Positions 53,273 to 64,000 of a DNA stretch of 64,000 nt are shown here, piece after piece (the first letter of the stretch is position 1; each line of letters starts with the position of its first letter). Source of the stretch: Litoditis marina (Eukaryota; Nematoda; Chromadorea; Rhabditida; Rhabditidae). The notes under the pieces were generated by a model, which worked only from the letters and a program-made list of their open reading frames with translations, ran no database searches and was not told the DNA's origin. The stretch spans positions 3,974,978-4,038,977 of the forward strand of contig OZ038438.1 of NCBI GenBank assembly GCA_964036275.1. The letters run 5' to 3'. Both the position numbers and the translations under genes were made by a program.

Positions 53273-53479
53273 TTGCGTTACCTCTGGTAACGTTACCGAA
53301 AATAATCGTGCATACGGCCACCAGATGTTACGCGAATTAGGAATGGAACAGATTGAGGTAAAACCACCTCCATCGTCTGAATTGTTATTCGATTCGTGAA
53401 GGGTGCGGACAGATATCTCGTATGGTGATTGCAAAACGAGCAACAATATTTATTCACACGGGATTGTAAAATCATGAAA

Positions 53480-53989
53480 CTATTTAGATTTGAGGAGCAT
53501 TCTCCTAACTGCCTTGTAGTCTGGATGATAGAAGTCTTCACAATTCACACCCTCTTCTAGGAGATACTTGGCCACGTATGAAAGTATGAACACCCGTGTA
53601 TTCAACGAAACCAATTGTTGGAGTTCCTGAAGAAAAAATAACTAGAAAAAAGTGAACGGGTGAACGTAGGGACAATAAGCTCCAGAGAGCCTATATACAA
53701 TAATACTGAAAACCAAAGTCTGACCGATAACTGTACACGGTGAATAATAATATTTGCGAAATATACCTTCGGGTTCCATGCGGGACTCTCCACCACAACT
53801 GCATGTGTGGGCTCGAATTGGGCAAGCTCGTCGTCTCGTAGAGCGCATCTGAACTAGCAATGCAAATGAAAAGTATAAATGAAAAAAGTGAGCAAGTAAG
53901 ACGCATGACAGAGGGAGGTGATAATGTGAGAGAGGTAGAGAGAGAACTAGAGAGAAACATAGGGAGAGAGAGGGAGAGAGATAGAGCAG

Positions 53990-54024
<35 letters not shown>

Positions 54025-57000
54025 TCCGGCTCTACTAAATGAGAAAATTTGATGCATAGAAATGAACAGCAAGAAGATGCCGTTTGTACACAGTTCGTAC
54101 ACACCGGCTATAAGTTTCAAGACACCAAGAAAATAATTTCCACCGTGGCTTGCTTGAACTTGCAAAATGATATTTCCCGGAAGAAGCACATCTCGAAATT
54201 CTTTTTAAATCCTTCATAATGGTTACGACAAAACATGACACAACGTTTCAACGAAAAAAGTTTTCGGCAATCATACCTCAAGACTACTTTCGCATGTCCA
54301 GCAATGATGAGAGGTACGAGACTGGTCGCCTTTTCCTCGGAGGCATATAGAAGTACGCGCCACCCAGAGAAGGCTCCAAACTGAATACAAAAGCATCGAT
54401 CAGCAGAAATTGGTCAGAACGAACCTGCACAGTAAAAGGAATAAGAAGATAGAAAAAGGGTGAAGGAAGAGTGATACCGTCATTGGTCGACCAAGATCCG
54501 ATGCCAATTCTAACCGCCAGCGCCGACAGGAACGAGCTATTTGTAGTTCCCTTCCTTCCAAGCTTTTCTTTGAAATAATGCTCGGATCTCCCCATTCGAA
54601 CGAAGACTCCTGTAGAAACGGATTTTTTGAAGGACTGATGTAGCTGTGAAACAGTGGAATGGCGGACGAATGAAAAGCTCAGCAATTCTGAACTGAACTG
54701 ATGTAATAAGATTGATAGGAATGAAAAAGAAGTGGTACGTTACGCCTCTACCCCAGACGTAACCACGTAAATCTTGATACCTTCCCCTGAGGCTCCTCAG
54801 TGGGGTAGGGAAAGGTAGTCAGATATGTCCGATTGGACTGACAATACGCTATTTCTCACGAATCTAGAGTTTTCAAAAAACTGCAAATATCGGTATGCGG
54901 TTGTTCAGTTTCACGAGAACACGTAAATGGAGAAAGTCCTTAAAATACTTATGTTTGCTCTGAGAAATCGAGATCCGAAAATCTTAGCACGATGCCAATG
55001 AGTCTCACTCAGTGCGAATGAAACGTACCATAATAACACACGGCTGAAAAAGTAGCCGTGAAAGAGCATTATAACTCACATCGAGAAAGGAACCAGATTC
55101 CCCACTTCTCAAAACATACTCAGGAGTCAGAACCCAGCGACCGCTAGCAATGCATCCCATCAATTTCGTTCCACGTATCTGAAAGGGAAACATTAGGCTG
55201 ATGTACCTTTTGATTAACTCCAGCTAACTGACTCTACCAACTCTGATGTTAGGTTACTACTGAAATAGCGCAGATACAGCTACCTAGATAGAAATGAAGA
55301 AAGAATAAGTGATAAAGTTTTGGACTGCAAGAAATAAACCAAATTATTAGCTGTTCTTATTCTATTGTAAATTATTGTATACACGAGATGACACACCAAT
55401 TTGCCGCATATCAAATGCGTTACATCCTCCAGCAGGTCCGATTTATCATTCTTGGAGACAACTCCACCCAGAGACTTGATGATAGCACTCATTTCTTCTC
55501 GTTCCTGTAGAAAACAAGCATGTGAGATTATATATATACGTGAAAACTACAGACACGAAGATAATGTCTGCAGAGAGAAAAAACGAAAATTGCGATATAC
55601 GGTTTAACTATTTCCAAAGTAAGCGCATACGGTGTATCTTGCCGTGTTTGAAGTTTGAAGTTTGAACCCATTGCTTTTCGGTCGAGAATCGTCTACCATG
55701 GCGTGTATCGAGATCACACTACAACTAAGATTTGGTCAATCCCTATAGTATCTGTACAGAAGAAACGTTAAACTAACAAAGGAAAAGTGTGATATACTGT
55801 TAGTAGTCAATTGCAGTCAATTCCACAGTCGCGCGGAACATGATAAACACAGCAGAAATCAGCAGTTTACCATGACAAACTACACGATGCTTCATTGGAA
55901 TGCTAATTTTACGTGACTATTCAATTGACTTCTAGTAGAACCAACAGTTGTTGTTGGATATGAAACATATCCGAATACAAAACAAACCGCTTGGTTGTTG
56001 ATTGCAGTGAAACTGAACACCTTCGTCGTATTCATCGACATACTTCCCTCAAGATCGGTGGAAAGAGAAGCCTCGTTCTCAGCGAGCACACTTGAAACCA
56101 AAATATCACCCCCATTTAAATTTATTCGCTTTACTCTGTCTTACATACTTGATAGGTTCGAACTATGTAAAAACAACTATTTGGAATACTTTTGGGTCAC
56201 GTTGTCCTGCGCGACTGTATTGAGTTTATTGTACTTTGTGAACTGATGCATTCTTCAGGCTGTGAAAACGGCGAATTCGCCGAAACGTCGCCACAATAAA
56301 TATTCAATCATACTACCTCGTGTACGGTTAAACTACAAAATCAAACTATGTAAAGAAGCATAGAACTCACGCTGCCTCCGCCGGTCTGGAATCAAAGCTG
56401 AGAATTTGTTCATGAGATTCCGCCGAACTTGTGCGAGGAAAGAGAGGCGGAACTGGCGGGGCTCCCGGTTCGTCCTGAAACAACACTGAAAAATAGCACA
56501 GAGCAGTGCTGGAACGGGATTGTTGAATCCTTTTTCTGCAGACTATTCTGGTTATTCACAGGCAGCACCGTGAACCGGTGGTGAGACAAATTCAAGCAAT
56601 GGATTACAGCGAAATTTGACTTTTTTGTTGTTTTCCGTCGCTGGTCAGGTGTTTACTGAAAGTGATCTACCCTAAGTACTGACGTAATTATAAATCAAAC
56701 TCACAACAACCGCTTCTACATGAACCGCAGGACTGGATTGTTCACTGGAAACAGAAAACTTTCATTGCAAAGTCACAATAATGGGAAACCCCACACCCCT
56801 CAGAATAACAATCCTACATTATTTTCCAGTTCAGTTTAGACCACAGACATGAGAGCGAGTTTCTCGTGTACAAATCATTCGCTCATCTTATACTAACTTT
56901 TCTAAAATGGTTTCCAAACAAATACAAAACGAGTTGGCCGTGAAAATATCCACTTATATACCTACCACACCCTGAAAAAAGGAACATAAAACAATATTGC

Positions 57001-60000
57001 TCAAGCCCCAAAGTCTACATAGAACATTGTCTCAAATTTTTATCACCCACTCCTCTCTCTCTCTCCTTCTCTTTCCATCTCTCCCTCCCCCTCTCTCTCT
57101 CCCTCATCACAGATGAGTAAATGAGCGGCGGTACCTGGGGCGTGACTGCCATTCGATGACCACCTCCTCCTGACTGTTGGGCATCCGTTTCGCCTGTCTA
57201 GTCGTCTCGTCCAAATCCAGCTGCAGTCTCCTCTTCCTACCACCACCTCGACTGTCACTGGACCCTCTGTTATCGCATCGCGATGAGCCACCCGTCGTTG
57301 ACGCTGCAACATATACACTAGAAGTAAATTGCATAGTCACGTAAAGTTGGCATTCTAATGAGGCATTGTGCACTTTGTCATTGCACGTTTCTGAGTTCAG
57401 CTGTGTTTAACATGTTTCACGTGACTGTGCAATTCACTAACAGTGTAGGTGACTAAGGAGCTCTTGCTGAACCAAGGCGCGAGCCACTTGAGCCGGTTTC
57501 TGTTCTTCATTGAACCTCGGTGCGAGTGGCTTATCTTCCGCTTTCACTGTTGCCAGCACCGCACCATCCTCTTTCTGCAATGTGTGAAATTGAAAAACAT
57601 CAACACCTTCATAGATAAGTAAATGAGCGGCGGTACCTGAGAAACAACATGAGTGATTGATTTATAGAACACTGTAACTGGTCCAAGACCCAAAACATAG
57701 ATTAGACGGGTGGTCACTTCCCCCCAATCCCAATCCAAGTTATTGATGTATACAATGTTATTGAGAACACAGCAACAAAACTGGAGCGAAGAATACAAAA
57801 AGAAGTTAATATAGTTGGTTTGTTTCGTGGTTACCGTATGGAAAAAGCTAGTTTGCATGGTGTTTAACATGCATGAGAAGCTAGTTTGTATGATGGTTAA
57901 CGTACAGAAGAAGAGTCTGATTTGGCAATGGTCATCCGCTGAGATGTGGCGGTATTGACAGCCGGCGCCTCCCTGGGCACCATATTGACTCGTTGCGTTA
58001 TGGATGGTTCGACACCGTCTCTGCGCCCAGTGCGCACAACTGCTTCCGCCAAATCCCTTCCGATTCTTGAAACCGTCTGTCAAACAGATATAGTTGTTAT
58101 CATTCCTACTGAGACTCACACAGTACATTTTCGCTTTTTTCCAATGGCTGATTTGTAATGTTTCTACACTCGTTTCAATAGGCTATCAGAACCTATGGCA
58201 GAAATTCACCTTCCCGAAAATATTAACGTTAGATCCAATAATAGATTTGAAGTTTTGTAATCCTACTGTAGGAGTCTCAGTGGCAATGAAAGAGACTATA
58301 GTACATGAGGTATTTGAAGAAGGTGGCAACAAAAAATAAACAATGTTTTAGATTTCCGTATTTCCGAATGTGCACTGAACATGAATTGTGAACATGAAAC
58401 TCATTTGAAGGCAAACACACCAACTGCCTTTAGTTTGATCAACTCATTTGGACCGTGAAAATATGTTTATTATAATATGTGACTATTTCATGATGTACTT
58501 CCATGATAGTCGATCCTTTAGACTGGTGGTGAATTGCGTTCAAAAACCGATGTCTACTCACAAATGAGTTATTTGAAGTATCTGGACTGGGATCGGGGCT
58601 GGGCATGGCATCTAGGATCTGCGTGATTCCCTTCAGATTGAAACTAGAATTATAAAATAATGACATACATACGATGCACGTTCATCAAAGTCCTGATCTT
58701 CCGGAAAGAAACCAATTTTCGTAGAATTTCATACTTTTGCTTTGAAATAACGGCACCTTTCCTCTAGCTGTGGCACAAAAGGAAGAGAATCCATCTTAGA
58801 AAAAGTAAAAGTATGGTACTACATCGAAATGCAGTGCTAAGTTTTCATGAACTGTGTTATTGTTTTCAGGTGTACAGTGTTTGCCCACCATGAAACTGAC
58901 CGTGGATTGAAACGTCCGGGGTTGTCCGAATATCGGCTCTCTTTGCTGATGCTCGAAGTCACAGGCACACAGTCAGTTTCTACATTCTCCTATAATTATG
59001 CAACTGAAATTTGATCGCTCTTAAGAGCGGAATGGAAAGCTAGTTTAGGTACACCGGGGTACCTGGACATAACGTAGCGCGCACCGAAGCAGACTAAAAC
59101 ATGTGAAACGTATGCAACGTTTGGTTTGTTGGTTTGAATAAAAGAAGATGTTTTAGTTTCTCCCTATGCACTCTTTCATATTAACTTCTCTTTCTGGCCC
59201 CTTTAACGCATTCTTGGATTGTTCTGGCCAACCCCGAAAGTAACTGACGCCAAAAGTAAAAACTGTAAAAACCAGTACAACTAACATTATGATGCGCGAA
59301 ACTGTTATCCTGATGCGATTGCCCTTCTTCGACGGTGATAACACTGGCATCTGAATCAAAACAACAGTTGAAACGACAATTGATAATGACCTATCGGAAG
59401 AGTCATAGCGTAAAGTGATCTTTTCTGTGATCAGTTATTTAGGCAAACATCAATTGGTGAAAAAAAATTCACATGAGAAGGATGTGTGTGTGTAAATGAA
59501 AGCTATAAATAAGAGGTGTCTTAGGTGTGAAACCGCAAACAGCTTTCAATCCATACTACAGTAAGGTATTTTATAGAAAGCAACCCATTCTCCATCAAAA
59601 ATCGTCTAACTTCCACAGTATACGCAAAAAAGTCAAGGTGAAAAGTTTCGACCGCGAGATGACAGAATAGAATAGATGAAGGAGCTGACCATCTAATTCG
59701 AGTGCACTCGTCGACGGACAATTCTCCTTATCCCCTCCATTCACGAGCACAGTCCAACAGTCGTCTGTACGACCAGCGTACGACGCATACGCAGTGCCCT
59801 TCAAAACCACTGCCGTTATTTACTTAGTTACTTACAAACAGAATGTAAGTGATACAGTGTTCAGTTTCCGTTTATTTCCATGCAATGAGATGTAGCATGT
59901 TGCAAAACCCACATAGCAGGAGATATTACTGTACATTTCCAACATATTTGAAACTCGCGGTCAAACTGTTTCGCTCTTCCACGCTACTTCAATCCTTTGG

Positions 60001-63000
60001 GATACGTTTTGCCATAGAACTTTTCAATAACTCAATTAGTTAATTCTCACTAGTTTTTGTTGTTGAATCTATGCGCAATAAACTACATAATATTATTATT
60101 CTAGCGAACCGTAAGACAACCGTGCTTGTGGCCCGATCATCCAAAATTGCGGCGCTCTTGAGCTGATGCGTCATGTGGAGCATTCGTGGATTGAAATACA
60201 GTGGAGAAGAAGGCAAATTCTTCGATCAACCGATTGTTTCGTTAAACGCATCAGTGAACCGTTAACCACGTTAATGATTAAATAGTGCGGTTAATGAAAC
60301 ACCCGGTTCCTTCTGGAATGAGAAAGAGAAGAGAAGAGAAGAAGAGATAGGGGAGAGAAAGAGAGAGGGGGAGAGAAAGAGAGAGGGGGAGAGAAAGAGA
60401 GAGGGGGAGAGAAAGAGAGAGGGGGAGAGAAAGAGAGAGGGGGAGAGAAAGAGAGAGGGGGAGAGAAAGAGAGAGGGGGAGAGAAAGAGGGAGGGGGGGG
60501 GGAGAGAGAGAGACGAGAAATGGCTTACCTGGAGTGGAAAATTAACTTCCGGAAATAACTTCTCATTGATCAAAGACTCGATAATCCAGGAAGGATCCAC
60601 GACCTGAGTGATAAAACATATATACTTATACTTTCGAGGCATAAACAGTGCAAACCCACGCTACGCGATGCACATATTCGTAAACAAGTTTTATGACATA
60701 TTATGAAAGAGAGGGCATTACAAGAAAGTCGAATTCACCAGAATCAAGGGCTGACCCTTAATCATTCCCATTCAAGAAACGTATTAGATGCAAAGTGGAA
60801 AGAACAAACCTTCATTCTAGGAAGCTTCAAACGACAATCGCCAACCTTCGGAGTCTCGAGCGCAGGTACGAGATGGGTACATGGCAGCTGAGATGAGGAG
60901 ACAATTAGTACCAGTCATACACTAGTGAGGTTGGACTATTCAACGAAAGTAGTCCGTTTTTAGATTCAAACACGTGAAAACTGATGCCATTGCATCCAAA
61001 ATAGAAAGATTCTCTAGTTTCCGAAGAGAAAGTGACCTTTTTTGATTTTTACTCTTCGGACAAGTTCATGGGTTATGGTACCAGTTCAACTCAACCTATC
61101 GAGAATGCCCACTCGAATAGATATAATATTTCAGCACAAAGACAATTCCCCGCCATTTTCGTAGCGATCTGGACGAGAGAGTGTGCGGGTCAGAGACTCA
61201 GATGTCTGCGGCCCCACTGACCTTCATGCTCTCTCGCTTTTATAGCTGGCAATCACAAAAAAATTGGCGTAAATCGTTCTGAGAACCCACAATGCCATTT
61301 CTTGGACGAGACACAATGGACGACTCGGTACGACCTCCAAACTTCGTGACAAGCTCCATAAGGACGGCCTGAATCAAGAACATTGTCCGCAAACTCCGAA
61401 ACAGAGAGGAAAAAAACATCAGGGAAAAACTTTAGAAGGTTTCGAAAAAGAGATTTTCAACTAATACCTTCTCTTGACTGTCCAATTGCAAGAATCCAAC
61501 CACGACATTTTTGAAGACGACACTGTCAGCAACGGCGGGAATGGGAAGAAACAGAGGATGATCACGAATATTCAATATTAGCGATTGGGCGATGCAACGT
61601 TGCTGAAACAAACAAATATAGAGAAGATGGGTACAACATTGAGTGAATGACAAACAGGCTAACAAAAACTGAGAAATCATATTGAAAAACTCATAGATAA
61701 AGTACTAAAGGAATGAACTCTCACTCAACTTGAATGAGATATGCAGGCGTCATATGCTTAATCCACCTCTATTCCAGACTAAACTCAATAAAAGTGATTC
61801 GAAGAACATTTACCAGCCACAATTGCGTGACGACCTGGTTGTAGCGCAATACACGGGTTGAAGGTAGACTGCCGTATTCAACATAATCCGATATCAGATA
61901 GTCGGCTAGTCGACTATCCCCGGACTCCAGAACAACACCTGCAACATCAATGGTGGATGCATTGCTTATCACTGATCTTCTTCATTACTCAATGATTCCC
62001 GTCCCAACTTCACACCACGTCATGGTTCCAGAATCTCCAACTGAATTACTGTTTTTGCTATTCGACTAGAATCAAATATACCAAAATACGTGGGACATGC
62101 AAAAACATAAACAATTATGCACAGGAAAAAAGTGAATGAGTTGCATTCTGCCAAGTCCGGAGCAGCATCTAAAAGCTTTCCAGTACACAAACATGATAAT
62201 TTGCGCAAATATAAACCAGATTGAAAATTTTCCTTATGCTCTATAGGCAAACACCTCTGAAAGTATATAAAACTAACCCCCATGATCCTCCAACTGTTTA
62301 GTCCACTGTGATACAAGTTCCGGGCACGGTAGATTGAACCGGAAAGTCTTGTTACTGGAAACATTTATCCATAAAAGGATATTAGGCGAAATCAGTGTCA
62401 TTGTAAGCTATTTTTGATATTTAGAAAGACACTAGTAACTTGAAGTCTCAATCAGCCTCGCACAAAATTTTAACGTTCGGAATGAACTCCGCGTTTCTTC
62501 AAAACGAAACGATTGGCGCAGGGGCAAGTGTTTTGAGCCAGTCGGCTACACCAGAACATGTCGTACATGACAGATAACCAATGCAGTCTTCAGCATAGAC
62601 TGAAAACAGTAAGATAATGATGGCATGAACATACCTGAAGGTTTGCAGTTTTCCGCTCTCGTTCTGTTGCGCGCTAGCGGTAGTCGACTTCTCCGTCTCG
62701 GTTGTCGGACCCCCGTTTACAGCCGAGGTGCCAGATGAATGTGTCTGAAGCAAGAAAACACCTTATTCCCGATTTCGACTACTTATCTAGTTATCTAACA
62801 TAATTGAAATGAAAATACGTTCCTACAACCTCGTATCGATGAAATATCACATTCAAATAGGGATTTTTATGTAGTGGGCCATATCGTAGATCTAATTATG
62901 AAAATAAAATGTTTTTTTGGGATACAAAAGCACCTCTGTCCAACAACAGGGACCAGAGTGTTCTCCATACTAAAAAATCACCCTAAAATCAGCTGGTGCA

Positions 63001-63674
63001 CGAACTATTAACCTAGGCGCAATGTACCACCTTCTTTGCTTCCTATTCTTTTAGTAGCACCTTCTTTACTTTAACACTCCTATTTTTTTAGTTCAATCTT
63101 TACATGTCGAGCTTTTTATTTATTAATACTGCATACCAGAGAGAAGTGGGATGTGCGAGGTGTTGCTCCAACCATCGAAGAGGTTGTCGGACCACCATTT
63201 ACAGCCGAGTTGCCAGATGAATGTGCCTGAAGCAAGAAAACGCCTTATTCCCAGTCGCGAGTATATGTTTGAACTACACACTGTTTATCTAAGATGATTA
63301 AAATGAAAACGCACGTTATCATTCCTCCAACTTTATATCCTAACCTAAACACAAAGTGTCTTTTTCTGTGTGGGTCATCTCGTAAAGCTCATTACTAAAT
63401 ATATAAGATATCTTACTTAATGTGTTTTTTTGTGGTGAACACTTTTCAACCAAAGTACAGAGTCTGTTTCGAACTGCAACTCTCCCTGAAGTGTTTATCA
63501 TACCTTGGTTGTTTCGGCGACGGTATTAGTGCTGCAGACAAGCGAGAAATCGGAGGTGCGAGGCGTTGCTCCAACGACCGAAGAACGAGTTGTCACCACT
63601 TCCTTACCATCCCACACGAACTCTATACTTTCATCATGGTTAACTAACATGATCACATCAAATATTCGAAATGC
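53480..63674 (-). CDS. TOPBP1: TOPBP1/MUS-101 DNA replication-checkpoint scaffold, 5' end not in window
   Basis: Multi-BRCT scaffold for replication initiation and ATR activation. Exons (minus): 63674-63504, 63226-63137, 62744-62635, 62354-62278, 61938-61814, 61602-61468, 61368-61291, 60887-60810, 60603-60529, likely microexon 60312-60303, 59809-59690, 59350-59286, 58989-58901, 58643-58562, 58076-57906, 57574-57442, 57303-57135, 56744-56705, 56474-56371, 56090-55988, 55504-55397, 55178-55080, 54609-54478, 54380-54277, 53848-53767, 53626-53480; about 898 aa visible. BRCT repeats: two near the start (VTQLWLQRCIAQ; VVVGFLQLDSQEK..PCTHLVPALE..DPSWIIES) and two at the end (VFSFTAINNQ..EMSAIIKSLGG..CIASGRWVLTPEYV; FGAFSGWRVLLYASEE..AKYLLEEGVNCEDFYHP). 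FEWGDPSII and AFSGW.V match human TopBP1 BRCT7-8. The tail after the last BRCT is short. N-terminal BRCTs lie right of the window. Confidence 0.92.
53985..54020. repeat. (AT)n / (GA)n microsatellite
   Basis: An AT run flanked by GA-rich DNA (53930-53985 and 54016-54024) in a TOPBP1 intron. Confidence 0.9.
57318..57442. mobile_element. Inverted-repeat element with TAGTCACGT ends, copy 2
   Basis: Left GTAAATTGCATAGTCACGT is mirrored by right ACGTGACTGTGCAATTCAC. It fills nearly the whole 138-base TOPBP1 intron between exons 57574-57442 and 57303-57135. Related to 22660-22755. Confidence 0.85.
58089..58300. mobile_element. Inverted-repeat element ACTGAGACTC, copy 3
   Basis: ATTCCTACTGAGACTCACAC at the left and CTACTGTAGGAGTCTCAGTG at the right with outer AGAGACTATA. 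In a TOPBP1 intron, starting 13 bases from the exon boundary at 58076. Confidence 0.85.
60346..60500. repeat. 18-bp minisatellite in a TOPBP1 intron
   Basis: About eight head-to-tail units of GGAGAGAAAGAGAGAGGG. On the gene strand it reads as a CT-rich tract before a TTCCAG acceptor. The intron stays open in frame and would encode repeated SLFLSP if retained. Confidence 0.92.
60938..61075 (+). repeat. Dispersed repeat shared with OXA1L intron 1
   Basis: AAAGTAGTCCGTTTTT, AAACACGTGAAAA, CATTGCATCCAAAAT and CTTCGGACAAGTT align with blocks at 10760-10890, in a TOPBP1 intron. Confidence 0.55.
62635..63230 (-). repeat. Tandem exon-plus-intron duplication in TOPBP1
   Basis: Exons at 62744-62635 and 63226-63137 start with nearly the same 45 bases (HSSG.SAVNGGPTT in both), and their flanking introns also match (GAAGCAAGAAAAC.CCTTATTCCC). 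Offset is 482 bases. Confidence 0.9.
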
Positions 63675-64000
63675 CTAGATGACTAAGGTTTACAATAGGC
63701 AAACTACTCGGTTTGCGCAAGCAAACTATTTATTATGACTAAATAGGTACTTTAAACTGTTTGGATTTGGACTGTGTGTTTTAATGATCACATAAGACGC
63801 GCGATCACGCGTTTCTATTGCACTATTTCGAAGAAAACTCTACGATTGGACCAGCTATATACAACGTGGTCAATCCTAGTTATAACGCCTCATTCTAATA
63901 ACTTGCCGAAGTGTAGAAAGTTGTACGGTAACTAAGTTAATATATGCAACCTTGATGTGCAATTGTTGTACCGTAACACTTCAAACGTTGAATCAATAAT

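Larger units (their letters stand above)
52531..53479. other. Convergent spacer La / TOPBP1
   Basis: Holds the two 3' UTRs. A dispersed repeat (52883-52990) and a short inverted repeat (53177-53272) lie inside. No gene recognised. Confidence 0.6.

Noticed and set aside
60271..60642. A single open frame with repeated SLFLSP read as one long exon
   Set aside because: The GTAAGC donor at 60528 and the minisatellite character favour an intron; the repeat encodes no known TOPBP1 segment. Kept only as a possible retained intron.
61230..61247. Extra TOPBP1 exon ending near 61220
   Set aside because: The candidate CTATAAAAGC exon does not fit the phase of its neighbours, whereas direct joining of 61291 to 60887 is in phase and gives a sensible BRCT sequence.

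Overview
The window is animal nuclear DNA, most likely from a nematode. The genes have many short exons and GT-AG introns with T-rich TTTCAG acceptors. Ten of the eleven genes whose start codon is visible have a 3' splice site 0-10 bases before the ATG and no visible upstream exon, the mark of spliced-leader trans-splicing. The heat shock factor and La proteins read most like nematode orthologues (inference from remembered families). No species is proposed.

Layout, left to right: 3' truncated WAVE/SCAR gene (-, 187-2783); AP endonuclease APEX1/EXO-3 (+, 3210-6021); ESCRT-III CHMP2B (-, 6112-7528); RTF2 (+, 8418-10299) closely followed by the mitochondrial insertase OXA1L (+, 10515-14071), a candidate operon; a 6.8 kb repeat-bearing gap; a MYPT3/TIMAP-type PP1 regulatory subunit (+, 20898 to about 28625); a small secreted Cys-rich protein (+, 29993-30849) tail-to-tail with ribosomal protein L14 (-, 30891-31894); CASC3/Barentsz (+, 32847-38409) tail-to-tail with heat shock factor (-, 38716-43514); a 5.5 kb gap of nested repeats; La/SSB (+, 49028-52530) tail-to-tail with a 5' truncated TOPBP1/MUS-101 (-, 53480-63674). 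Exon chains were joined by splice phase by hand.

The genes are mostly unrelated housekeeping functions (DNA repair and checkpoint, membrane remodelling, RNA binding, mitochondrial biogenesis, stress transcription). The only likely functional coupling is RTF2-OXA1L co-transcription.

Introns and gaps are filled with short non-autonomous inverted-repeat elements. At least ten families have two or more copies here, several abutting splice sites. One G-rich element has an 8-bp target-site duplication. Most interesting: pervasive trans-splice acceptors with a candidate operon; an APEX1 intron with a TT-AG boundary; a duplicated exon array and a 10-nt microexon in TOPBP1; an unpredicted secreted Cys-rich gene; and repeat families that lie flush with introns. 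No CRISPR, rRNA or virus-like gene was seen.
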